Of a stretch of 64,000 nucleotides of DNA, positions 45,651 to 53,513 are shown piece after piece (positions within the stretch are counted from its first letter, which is position 1; the number at the start of each line of letters is the position of its first letter). This DNA comes from Prochlorococcus sp. AG-402-P16 (GTDB taxonomy: Bacteria; Cyanobacteriota; Cyanobacteriia; PCC-6307; Cyanobiaceae). The notes under the pieces are model-generated. The model searched no databases. It was not told the DNA's origin and saw nothing but the letters and a program-made list of their open reading frames with translations. The stretch is from the NCBI GenBank assembly GCA_003216295.1, contig QCJB01000002.1:62001-126000 (forward strand), read 5' to 3'. The translations under genes were made by a program, and so were the position numbers.

Positions 45651-46112
45651 TAATTAAAAAATATATTCATCTAATTTTATCCATTGAGAACAAACCGTGA
45701 AGTCAGAATTAATACAACAGAGCTAAATCAAGCCAGATCGAGACACTTATCAAATTTAAACTTTTGGATTCTTATAATCCAACTTATCCATAGAACCAGG
45801 GAAGGCTCCGTATTTATTACATTGAATATCATCAAAGCGCTATCAAAAAATTGACTTTATTTGTAGTATGAAAATTATAAGCAAGTAAGACTATCAATAT
45901 TTTCATGAGTTTTAGACAGTGAATCCAAGTGATAATTTAGTATGCAACCTTTACCATAGTTACATGCTTGGTTGCTTTAGTAATAAGCAAGGATTTACTC
46001 AAAGGATGTTAGTTAGCTATGGCCAAGCGAAATCAATTTAAAAAAAGGAGGGGTTACTAGCCGCTCAAAACATGCTTCACATATTATGTTATCTGTTATT
46101 GCGTAACTGTTA
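45651..46112. other. Non-coding spacer, 462 bp
   Basis: No convincing gene. A weak stem TTGCTT/AAGCAA (45972-45990) and a 13-codon ATG frame at 46019 rich in Lys/Arg are visible but unsupported. A run GGAGGGG at 46049 resembles a ribosome-binding site but has no start within 10 nt; the next gene starts at 46113. Promoter elements cannot be fixed by eye. Confidence 0.5.
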
Positions 46113-47819
46113 ATGAGCAATACTAGTTATTACGAACAAATCAATACAGATCTTCTTGGAAGGATACCTTTAACAGCAAAGGTGGTTTTAGAAGTAGGCT
46201 GTGGTGCTGGTGCTCTTGGAGAAGCATATAAAAAAAGAAACCCTAAAGCACTTTACATAGGTATAGAGAACGAAAAAGAACCCTCTGAAATTGCAAAAAA
46301 GAGATTAGATCAAGTCATACATGGTAATGCTGAAATTGAAAATATTATGCCTCAAAAAATTCCTAAAATTGATTGTATTGTCTACGGCGATGTTTTAGAG
46401 CACTTAATCAATCCATGTGAATTAGTCAAGAGACAAGCAACGTATCTAAGAAATGGTGGTGTTCTTCTAGCTTGTATTCCTAATGCTCAACATTGGACAT
46501 TAATTAGGAATTTGTTGCATGGAAATTGGTTATTAGAAGATCATGGCTTATTTGATAGAACCCATCTCCGGTGGTTTACATATAAAAGTATTTTAAATCT
46601 GATTAAAAACGCAGAATTAGACCTTTGCGAGATTACTCCAAGAGTCTTTAAAGAAGATTTAAGAAAATGTAAAATTTTTCTAGAAGAAATTCAAGATTCA
46701 CTTCCAAAAATGGGAATAGAAAAAGAATACTTTTTGTCTAAAATAGCGCCATTTCAATATATAGTAAGAGCAACAAAAGGGAAAGAAGTAAATCAAACTA
46801 TAGATGTCAGAATTGGTAATGTCAAAGTAGAGGGGATAGTTAAATCAAGAGTTCTCGTGCCTATACAAGGTATGTTTAGTTTGCCGAAAAAAAATTTCAG
46901 AATAGGAAATTCATTAGATTTAATACAAGGGAAATCTGATCATCCAAAGATCACGGTTATTAGTAGACCAATACATTTACGTAGGGAAAATGATATTGGT
47001 CAAATCAAAAGACTAATTAATAATGATTATTTGGTGATTATTGATTATGACGATGATCCAAATATTATTCCTAAACAATATGAAGGATGGGATTTTACAT
47101 TTACTAGCGCCCATGGAATTCAAACAACCAACAAAAAACTTGCTAAGTATTTAAAAAAATTTAATCCTGAGGTTAAAGTTTTTCAAAATTCAGTTTTAGA
47201 AATAGGTCCAGAAAAAAAACCAATAAATTCTTCTTCTCTAAAAGTATTTTTTGGTGCTATTAATCGAAAAAAAGATTGGCAGCCATGGATTGAAACTCTT
47301 AATAATATTTTCTTAGAAATGCCAGAAAATTGGGAATTTGAAGTTATTCACGATATAGATTTCTTTAACTCTTTAAAATTACCAATCAACCGAAAAAGAT
47401 TCACACCCACTTGTCACTACCAAAATTATCTTGAAATAATGAAAGAATGTGATATTTGTTTTCTTCCATTAAATGATAATAATTTCAATAATTATAAATC
47501 TGATTTAAAAGCAATAGAAGCGGGGTCTTTTGGACTTGCTCTACTTGCATCACCAGTAGTCTATAATGAAAATTTTGAAAATAACGTAAACGCATCATTT
47601 TTTGATAGTGAAGAATCATTAAAAAATATATTAACTAATTGGATAAATAACCCACACGAAGTTAGAAGATTAGGAAAGAATGCACAAAAATATATAGAAA
47701 ATAATAGACTATTATGTTACCAATTAGATGAAAGACAGAAATGGTATACAGAATTGTGGGATAGGAAAAAAGAACTAACTAAGATGATTTTCAATAGAGA
47801 ACCAATTTTATTTGACTAA
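46113..47819 (+). CDS. SAM methyltransferase fused to a glycosyltransferase-like domain
   Basis: A 568-residue two-domain protein. Residues 1-225 form a class I SAM methyltransferase: VVLEVGCGAGALGEAYKKR (motif I), YIGIENEKEP, DCIVYGDVLEHL (motif post-II/IV) and LRNGGVLLACIPNAQHW, as in Methyltransf_23-type surface polysaccharide enzymes. Residues 280-565 resemble a GT-B glycosyltransferase C-terminal half: NDYLVIIDYDDDPNI and YKSDLKAIEAGSFGLALLASPVVYNE, where E and the following G match a GT4 nucleotide-binding E-x7-E region. Expected role: methylation and sugar transfer in O-antigen or S-layer-like glycan. It is flanked by non-coding gaps of 462 and 338 bp. Confidence 0.8.
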   Translation: MSNTSYYEQINTDLLGRIPLTAKVVLEVGCGAGALGEAYKKRNPKALYIGIENEKEPSEIAKKRLDQVIHGNAEIENIMPQKIPKIDCIVYGDVLEHLINPCELVKRQATYLRNGGVLLACIPNAQHWTLIRNLLHGNWLLEDHGLFDRTHLRWFTYKSILNLIKNAELDLCEITPRVFKEDLRKCKIFLEEIQDSLPKMGIEKEYFLSKIAPFQYIVRATKGKEVNQTIDVRIGNVKVEGIVKSRVLVPIQGMFSLPKKNFRIGNSLDLIQGKSDHPKITVISRPIHLRRENDIGQIKRLINNDYLVIIDYDDDPNIIPKQYEGWDFTFTSAHGIQTTNKKLAKYLKKFNPEVKVFQNSVLEIGPEKKPINSSSLKVFFGAINRKKDWQPWIETLNNIFLEMPENWEFEVIHDIDFFNSLKLPINRKRFTPTCHYQNYLEIMKECDICFLPLNDNNFNNYKSDLKAIEAGSFGLALLASPVVYNENFENNVNASFFDSEESLKNILTNWINNPHEVRRLGKNAQKYIENNRLLCYQLDERQKWYTELWDRKKELTKMIFNREPILFD

Positions 47820-48157
47820 TCAGATCAAGTAAATCGTTTATAAAGATATTTACTTAAAATAGTCTTATCAAAAGAGTAAAAAGATAAATATAATCGCAAA
47901 TTTTTCTTTTATTAAACAATAAATTTAGTGCAATACCAAAAATTATATTTTAGAAATATCTACAGCAAGAAGTTAGTATAATCGACAAAAGAATAAATGA
48001 AGAATTGCCAATCAAAACAAAAGAAAACACAAATTACCTTTTATATACAATTAAAAGAACAACAATCAAGCCTTAGTAAGACATAATAATTTTTAATAAG
48101 AAAAAGTAGTTTAATAAATAATCTGATAAAATTATTAAAAATAATCTAGGGATTTCT
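47820..48157. other. Non-coding AT-rich spacer, 338 bp
   Basis: No frame with coding character. The segment is almost entirely A/T with repeated ATAAA and TTAAT tracts. AGGGA at 48148 lies 5-6 nt before the next ATG at 48158 and probably serves its ribosome binding. No hairpin terminator is seen after the upstream gene. Confidence 0.5.
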
Positions 48158-48337
48158 ATGCATTTATCTATTATCGCTTTAGCCTCGTCAGAATGGGGTG
48201 TTGCTCGATTCACTACAGATTCTTTCGCTTTGCTCGCACTAGGAATATTAATCAGCCTCCCAATTATTTTGCTTAAAGATAAAGCAGGATTAAAAAATAT
48301 CTGGTCTACAGGTAATGCTTTATCTAATCGCCAATAG
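48158..48337 (+). CDS. Small membrane protein with SEWG-x-x-RF motif (paralogue 2)
   Basis: A 59-residue protein from ATG 48158 with GGGA upstream. It starts MHLSIIALASSEWGVARFTTD and has a helix (FALLALGILISLPIILL) and a charged end (KDKAGLKNIW, then TGNALSNRQ). It shares SEWG-x-x-RF-x-x-D before the helix and GNA near the C-terminus with the gene at 43886, so the two form a small family. The pattern is visible directly; membership in a known Pfam family is not known to me. It lies just downstream of a 338-bp spacer and upstream of the convergent gene at 48387. Confidence 0.72.
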   Translation: MHLSIIALASSEWGVARFTTDSFALLALGILISLPIILLKDKAGLKNIWSTGNALSNRQ

Positions 48338-48386
48338 TTTGATCCAAGCTAAATATTAAAGAGTTAGCTGAATTTAAAAAGCAAAG

Positions 48387-48704
48387 TTATGACATTTTTG
48401 CAAATAAATCTTTGTGGTAGTCAACGACATTTTGACAACTGATTACAGGAGTAATTTCCATATCAATACCAAATTGAGCTCTCCATGGGGCAAAGTGTAG
48501 GAAGAGCTCCTTGTCACCATTTGCATTGCAGAGAATTACAACACGACCTTCTCCTGGTGCATGGACACGAAAAAGCATTTCAAATCCATCAAATTTATCT
48601 TGCTTAGACATCTCACCATTTTCCCAAAACTCCACAAATTGCTTATAAGCAGCAACTTGATTTTCAATATTAGGAAACTGGCAATCAACCAAATAGAGTT
48701 GCAT
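48387..48704 (-). CDS. Conserved hypothetical protein, DUF3303-like
   Basis: A soluble 105-residue protein: QLYLVDCQFPNIENQVAAYKQF, then KFDGFEMLFRVHAPGEGRVVILCNANGDKELFLHF and APWRAQFGIDMEITPVISCQNVV. The pattern of strand-helix-strand with short ferredoxin-like (dimeric alpha/beta barrel) spacing fits small dimeric proteins such as DUF3303, a tentative match. Two Cys and no catalytic signature are visible. ATG 48704 is the start. It converges with the SEWG protein. It is common in marine cyanobacteria, function unknown. Confidence 0.72.
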   Translation of the reverse strand: MQLYLVDCQFPNIENQVAAYKQFVEFWENGEMSKQDKFDGFEMLFRVHAPGEGRVVILCNANGDKELFLHFAPWRAQFGIDMEITPVISCQNVVDYHKDLFAKMS

Positions 48705-48865
48705 TGGTGATACGATAAAAACTAATTTTAGCTAGAAAAGCAAAAGAAATGATTCATATAGCGATCCATACACAAATCATGTTCTAAAAAGAAGACATAA
48801 TAATTATGAGCCAACCCATAAAAACGATTGATTGATCAAAAAAGATAAAGAATTCACAACCACAA

Positions 48866-49786
48866 ATGCACTTGATCTTTTCAATATCTAATCAACTTTT
48901 AAAGGCAAGCAGACCAAGACATTGGACAAAAAATCTATTAGTTTTTGCTGCTCCTCTTTTTAGTTTTCAGCTAGAGCTATTGATTTGGCTAAAATCATTG
49001 CAATCTCTTGTTTGCTTCTGTTTATTATCATCTGCTATTTATATATTTAACGATATTATTGATGCCCACTCCGACCGACTACATCCAATCAAAAAATATA
49101 GGCCAATAGCAGCTAAATTATTATCACCACAAATTGCATCAATATTTTCATTCATTCTAATTATCATCAGTTTATATCTAGGTTACTATGTATCAAATTC
49201 TCTTTTATTAATTCTATTAATCTATCTATCTATACAAATAAGTTACTGCCTAAAGCTTAAAGATGAGCCTTTATTTGACTTGATTTGCATAGCAAGTGGC
49301 TTTCTTTTACGGGCAATTGCAGGAGGAGTATCCTCAGATCTGATTATCTCTCCATGGTTTTTATTATCTATAGGTCTATTAGCCTTATTTCTTGCCTTAG
49401 AAAAAAGAAAAGCTGAGATGAGAAATATCAATATTAATTACTCGACAACTAGAAAAGTACTAAAAAGATATTCTTTACCACTGCTTTTAAGATTTGAAAG
49501 TCTTGTAGCAACAAGCTCATTTGTAACTTATTCACTATGGGCAGCTGGTCCTGCACTACAAGGAGCCAAAACAAGTTGGATGCTATTAACAGTTCCATTT
49601 GTTTTAATAGGAATTTTTCAATACCAATTACTTAGTGATCCGGATGAAGCTAATCGCAGAAATAATGGGACTTCAGTTCGAACAGCAGAAAATCCTGAAG
49701 AAATTCTTCTCAAGGATAAAGGTATACGTCTTACAATCATTATTTGGTTGATCTCCACAATATTTATTGGCTTAATTACTACATAA
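48866..49786 (+). CDS. ubiA: Polyprenyl-phosphate phosphoribosyltransferase (UbiA family, Rv3806c-like)
   Basis: Predicted to transfer phosphoribose from PRPP to a polyprenyl phosphate, giving polyprenyl-P-ribose-5-P, the first step of the DPA pathway. The 306-residue protein has 8-9 membrane helices. The first Asp-rich motif is NDIIDAHSDRLHPIKKYRPIAA, and the second reads DLICIASGFLLRAIAGGV. Both are close to those of the mycobacterial DPPR synthase and differ from the quinone and chlorophyll branches of UbiA. It starts a four-gene block with short gaps. The start is ATG 48866. Substrate is inferred from the neighbours and motif similarity. Confidence 0.85.
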   Translation: MHLIFSISNQLLKASRPRHWTKNLLVFAAPLFSFQLELLIWLKSLQSLVCFCLLSSAIYIFNDIIDAHSDRLHPIKKYRPIAAKLLSPQIASIFSFILIIISLYLGYYVSNSLLLILLIYLSIQISYCLKLKDEPLFDLICIASGFLLRAIAGGVSSDLIISPWFLLSIGLLALFLALEKRKAEMRNININYSTTRKVLKRYSLPLLLRFESLVATSSFVTYSLWAAGPALQGAKTSWMLLTVPFVLIGIFQYQLLSDPDEANRRNNGTSVRTAENPEEILLKDKGIRLTIIIWLISTIFIGLITT

Positions 49787-49795
49787 TTCTTCGAT

Positions 49796-51382
49796 ATGAG
49801 CATTGCAGTATTTGATGTAGACAGAACTTTACTTGAGGGGGACGCCCTTTTATTAGCCGCAAGAAAATCAAATAGCAATGCTAAGCTTCTTTGGCTCAGT
49901 ATAAGTTTCTTGCCTTATTTAATTTTATGGAAACTCAAAATTCTTACAACGCAAAGAATCAAAGAAATATTTATAAATAAATTTAAAATTTGTGATAGAT
50001 ATAATATAGAAACAAAAAGAAATAATCAAGACTGGTTAATTAATGATTTAAAAAAAATGATAAGGAAAGAAGCATTAATTAGACTAGATATGCATAGAGA
50101 AAAAGGTGACATTGTTGTATTGTGCTCGGCATCTCCAGATATGATACTTAATCCATTAGCGAAATCATTAAATGTTGATCTTATATGTACTAATTTAGTC
50201 AAGCAAGAAAATCAATGGCTACCAAAAATTATTGGTAAGAACTGTAAAGGTAATGAGAAGTTAAAAAGACTAGAAGATAAATATGGATTAATAAAAAATC
50301 AAAAATTAGAAGTTTACGGAGATAGCAATGGTGACAAAGAGATATTAAATGCAGCTTCGATTCCTCACTACCGAGATTTTTCTGATCTACCAAAAGAATA
50401 TCCCACATTCTCGTTCAACTCAATAATTCCAATCATTGGATTTACCTTTTTATTTTATCTAATAATTAATAATTTCGGCAAATATAGTACTCCAGAAAAA
50501 GAATGGAATGACATTTGGATAAATATTTTAACAGGAGAGATTTTAATCATAACTAGTTACCTTATAAGATTTTTTAGGTGGAAAATCATCTTAAAAAAAA
50601 TTAATTTAAATCCACATCCGATTCAAAATTTTTATATCTGGATGGGATCATTTGCTTTTACTGCAACCCCAGGGAAAGCGGGGGAAGGAATTCGAGTTAT
50701 AATGCTAAATAAGGAGTGTAATTTACCTATTTTTGAAACAACTTGTGCACTTCTGGTGGAAAGATTAACTGATATAATTGCTATTTTAATAATATTGATA
50801 TCTAATTTAAATTTACTCCCAAATATATATTACAAGAATATTATTACTTTTGTCTTCATGATAATTATTACTATAAGTTTACTTATTATTTTTTTTGTTA
50901 AGAGAAATCTAATCAAAAATATTGCATTATTTATCATTCGAAGATTTTATCCAAATAAAATAGTGCATCTAAATAATTTAAATATTGTAAAACTTCTTAT
51001 ACACCCAAAAAATATAACTATTGCAATAATTCTTGGATTAATTGCCTGGGTTTTCGAAGGTATCAGCCTTTTAATTATATTAAAAGGCTTTAATTTCTCA
51101 ATAAGTTGGCTTGGTTGTACTTTTGCTCATACAACTTCAGCTCTAATTGGTGCCTTGACATTGATGCCTGGAGGTGTCGGACCTACCGAGGCAAGTACAA
51201 TAGGACTTTTATCTTTGCAAAGTATACCCTTATCAATTGCAACCTCTTCAACTTTATTAATTCGTCTCATGACACTATGGTTTGCAACTTTTCTAGGATT
51301 CATTTGTCTAATATTAAATAGCTATATGTTTAGAAAAAACTCTTTAGCATATAGAAATCAATCCAATAATCAAATCAATTGA
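49796..51382 (+). CDS. HAD phosphatase fused to flippase-like membrane domain (UPF0104/LPG synthase TM)
   Basis: Two domains in 528 residues. Residues 1-205 are a HAD-IB phosphatase: nucleophile motif FDVDRTLLEGD, motif II CSASPDMIL and motif III YGDSNGDKEILNAA. Residues 215-520 have 8 or more membrane helices of the UPF0104/AglD2 type with KAGEGIRVIMLNKE and LMPGGVGPTEAS motifs, like lysyl-PG synthetase membrane domains and glycolipid flippases. In the pathway this could remove the 5-phosphate from polyprenyl-P-ribose-5-P and move the product across the membrane. It follows the UbiA gene by 9 bp and overlaps dprE2 by 4 bp. Both activities are inferred. Confidence 0.85.
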   Translation: MSIAVFDVDRTLLEGDALLLAARKSNSNAKLLWLSISFLPYLILWKLKILTTQRIKEIFINKFKICDRYNIETKRNNQDWLINDLKKMIRKEALIRLDMHREKGDIVVLCSASPDMILNPLAKSLNVDLICTNLVKQENQWLPKIIGKNCKGNEKLKRLEDKYGLIKNQKLEVYGDSNGDKEILNAASIPHYRDFSDLPKEYPTFSFNSIIPIIGFTFLFYLIINNFGKYSTPEKEWNDIWINILTGEILIITSYLIRFFRWKIILKKINLNPHPIQNFYIWMGSFAFTATPGKAGEGIRVIMLNKECNLPIFETTCALLVERLTDIIAILIILISNLNLLPNIYYKNIITFVFMIIITISLLIIFFVKRNLIKNIALFIIRRFYPNKIVHLNNLNIVKLLIHPKNITIAIILGLIAWVFEGISLLIILKGFNFSISWLGCTFAHTTSALIGALTLMPGGVGPTEASTIGLLSLQSIPLSIATSSTLLIRLMTLWFATFLGFICLILNSYMFRKNSLAYRNQSNNQIN

Positions 51383-52128
51383 GTAAAAGATCTTATAAAC
51401 AAATTCACAGTGCTTTTGTGTTAGGAAGTACAAGTACAGTAGCAAAAGCTATATGTATAGAACTTGCAAAAAATCATAACTGTAAACGATTTCATTTAGT
51501 TGCGAGGAATAAAAATTCTAATCATGAATTAACTCATAGATTAGAAACTTCATTCGATGCATTAGTCACAGAAGAAATAGTTGATTTAATAGATAGCTCT
51601 AGTCTTACAAGTTTGAATATACCAAAAGTAGACAATTATGAACTTTATATAATAGCTGCAGGTTCACTAGGAAAAGCAGAGCTTGCAAGAAAAGATATCA
51701 AAGAAGCTTTAGAAATTACAGCAGTAAACTATACAGGTATAGTAACTTGGATTACTTCAATAGTGACAAAAGAGCGCATTTCACAAAAAGGAATGTTGTG
51801 GGTTTTTTGTTCTGTTGCTGGGGATAAAGGAAGACCAAGCAACTATCATTACGGTGCAGCAAAGTCAGCCCTGTCAACTTTTTGTGAAGGTCTATTTCTG
51901 AGATGTCAAGGTAGACCCTTTTCAGTGCGAATTATAAAAGCAGGATATATAAATTCACCCATGACAAAAGGAAAAGTACCTAAATTACTATGCATTGATC
52001 CAAGGACTGTTGCAAAAATTCTTCTTAAAAAACCTAATCGACGTGGGACCGAATATCTACCATGGTGGTGGACCTTGATTATGTTTATTGTAAAAATTAT
52101 GCCTCATTCAATAATATCTAAGCTATGA
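51379..52128 (+). CDS. dprE2: DprE2-like 2-ketoribose reductase (short-chain dehydrogenase)
   Basis: A 249-residue SDR predicted to reduce polyprenyl-P-2-keto-erythro-pentofuranose to polyprenyl-P-arabinose with NADH. The Rossmann motif FVLGSTSTVAKAI is at about residues 13-25, and the catalytic set is CSVAGDKGRPSNYHYGAAKSAL (Ser, Tyr and Lys in S-x...Y-x-x-x-K), close to Rv3791. The C-terminus is a hydrophobic helix (WWWTLIMFIVKIMP). The start is TTG 51379, overlapping the previous stop by 4 nt. Its ATGA end overlaps dprE1. Best supported by co-location with the oxidase. Confidence 0.85.
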   Translation: MSKRSYKQIHSAFVLGSTSTVAKAICIELAKNHNCKRFHLVARNKNSNHELTHRLETSFDALVTEEIVDLIDSSSLTSLNIPKVDNYELYIIAAGSLGKAELARKDIKEALEITAVNYTGIVTWITSIVTKERISQKGMLWVFCSVAGDKGRPSNYHYGAAKSALSTFCEGLFLRCQGRPFSVRIIKAGYINSPMTKGKVPKLLCIDPRTVAKILLKKPNRRGTEYLPWWWTLIMFIVKIMPHSIISKL

Positions 52129-53513
52129 ATTTAATTTTAAAAAAAAATTACCCTAGGAAATTTAATAAAATAAGTGGTTGGGGCAAAACTAAAGCTGTAG
52201 ATGTGGAAATAATCAACCCTAAAACAATAAGAGAAATTCAAGATATTATTCGCAATTCCCATCCAAAATCGATCATTGCAAGGGGAGCAGGAAGATCATA
52301 TGGTGATGCAGCGCAAATCAAAAAAGGGAAAGTATTGAAATTAGAAAATTTCAAAGAAATTTTTCCTAATTATATAAATAATGAAGTTACGGCTCAAGCT
52401 GGGGCTTCATTTGAAGAAATTCTGAGAAAGATAATCCCTAGAGGTTTTTTTCTACCTGTAACACCTGGAACAAAAAAAATTACATTAGGAGGTGCAATAG
52501 CTGCAGATGTTCATGGGAAAAATCATCATCGAGATGGAAGCTTTGGGGATTATGTTAAAAGAGTTATCCTTATTGATGGGAATGGTAAAAGAATCACTTT
52601 AAGTCCATATAAAGAAGATAATTTAGAAATAAATGAACTATTTTGGGCAACAATAGGAGGAATGGGTCTAACTGGAATAATTATTGAGGCTACATTTTCA
52701 ATCATTCCAATTCAAACATCATTTATCAAAGAAGAAACTAATCGTTTTACAAACTTAGATGATTTAATGAAAGAAATGATCAGATTGGATGATCAAAATA
52801 AATATAGCGTCGCATGGATTGATAGCATGAATAACAATTTCAGAGGGATACTGAGCCGGGGAAATCATGCTACGAAACAGGAAATTAAGAAGTTAAAAGA
52901 TATAGATTATTTATCTTTTAATCCACATCCATTTACAAAAATTCCCCGCTTTATACCAATTAATTTAATGAATAGACAATTTGTAAAAATATTCAACGAA
53001 TGGTGGTTTCGAAAAACACCTATTAAAATAGTCAAAAGAATCATAACTATAGAAAAGTTCTTTTATCCGCTAGATGCAATTGAAAATTGGAATAATATTT
53101 ATGGTGTGAATGGATTTATTCAATATCAGATTATTGTGCCTGAAACATGTCGTTATATGATTCGAAAAGTCTTAGAGAAATTAAATCATATTAATGCTTG
53201 CAGCTTTTTACCAGTCTTAAAAAGGCTAGGGAAATCTAATAAGAGTTATTTATCATTTCCATCAAAGGGATGGACACTATCAATTGATCTACCAGCGAAT
53301 AATCAAAAAATCGACAAGTTATTAGAAGAACTTGATCAAGAAATAATAAAAGTTGGAGGTAAACTTTATCTTGCTAAAGACGCAAGACAATCTGATAGTA
53401 CTTTTAAAAAAACTTATAAATCACTAGATACTTGGCAGAAGAATAAAAAAATATTAGACCCAAACTGTATATTCATATCAGATATAGCTAATAGATTAAA
53501 AATATGCAATTAG
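52125..53513 (+). CDS. dprE1: DprE1-like FAD-dependent polyprenyl-P-ribose 2-oxidase
   Basis: Oxidises the 2-OH of polyprenyl-P-ribofuranose, the first half of the epimerisation to arabinose. The 462-residue protein matches Mycobacterium DprE1 in length. The FAD motif is RGAGRSYGDAAQ (about residues 53-64), and the covalent/flavin region PGTKKITLGGAIAADVHGKNHH follows. The active-site Lys in LYLAKDAR is at residue 418, the same number as in M. tuberculosis. The segment GWTLSIDLP has Ser386 where Mycobacterium has Cys387 (WNVCVDFP). It ends FISDIANRLKICN. It overlaps both neighbours by 4 bp. The substrate is inferred. Confidence 0.9.
   Translation: MNLILKKNYPRKFNKISGWGKTKAVDVEIINPKTIREIQDIIRNSHPKSIIARGAGRSYGDAAQIKKGKVLKLENFKEIFPNYINNEVTAQAGASFEEILRKIIPRGFFLPVTPGTKKITLGGAIAADVHGKNHHRDGSFGDYVKRVILIDGNGKRITLSPYKEDNLEINELFWATIGGMGLTGIIIEATFSIIPIQTSFIKEETNRFTNLDDLMKEMIRLDDQNKYSVAWIDSMNNNFRGILSRGNHATKQEIKKLKDIDYLSFNPHPFTKIPRFIPINLMNRQFVKIFNEWWFRKTPIKIVKRIITIEKFFYPLDAIENWNNIYGVNGFIQYQIIVPETCRYMIRKVLEKLNHINACSFLPVLKRLGKSNKSYLSFPSKGWTLSIDLPANNQKIDKLLEELDQEIIKVGGKLYLAKDARQSDSTFKKTYKSLDTWQKNKKILDPNCIFISDIANRLKICN

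Noticed and set aside
46019-46060. 13-codon Lys/Arg-rich frame starting ATGGCCAAGCG
   Set aside because: Too short, no conservation evidence, and GGAGG inside its end points elsewhere.
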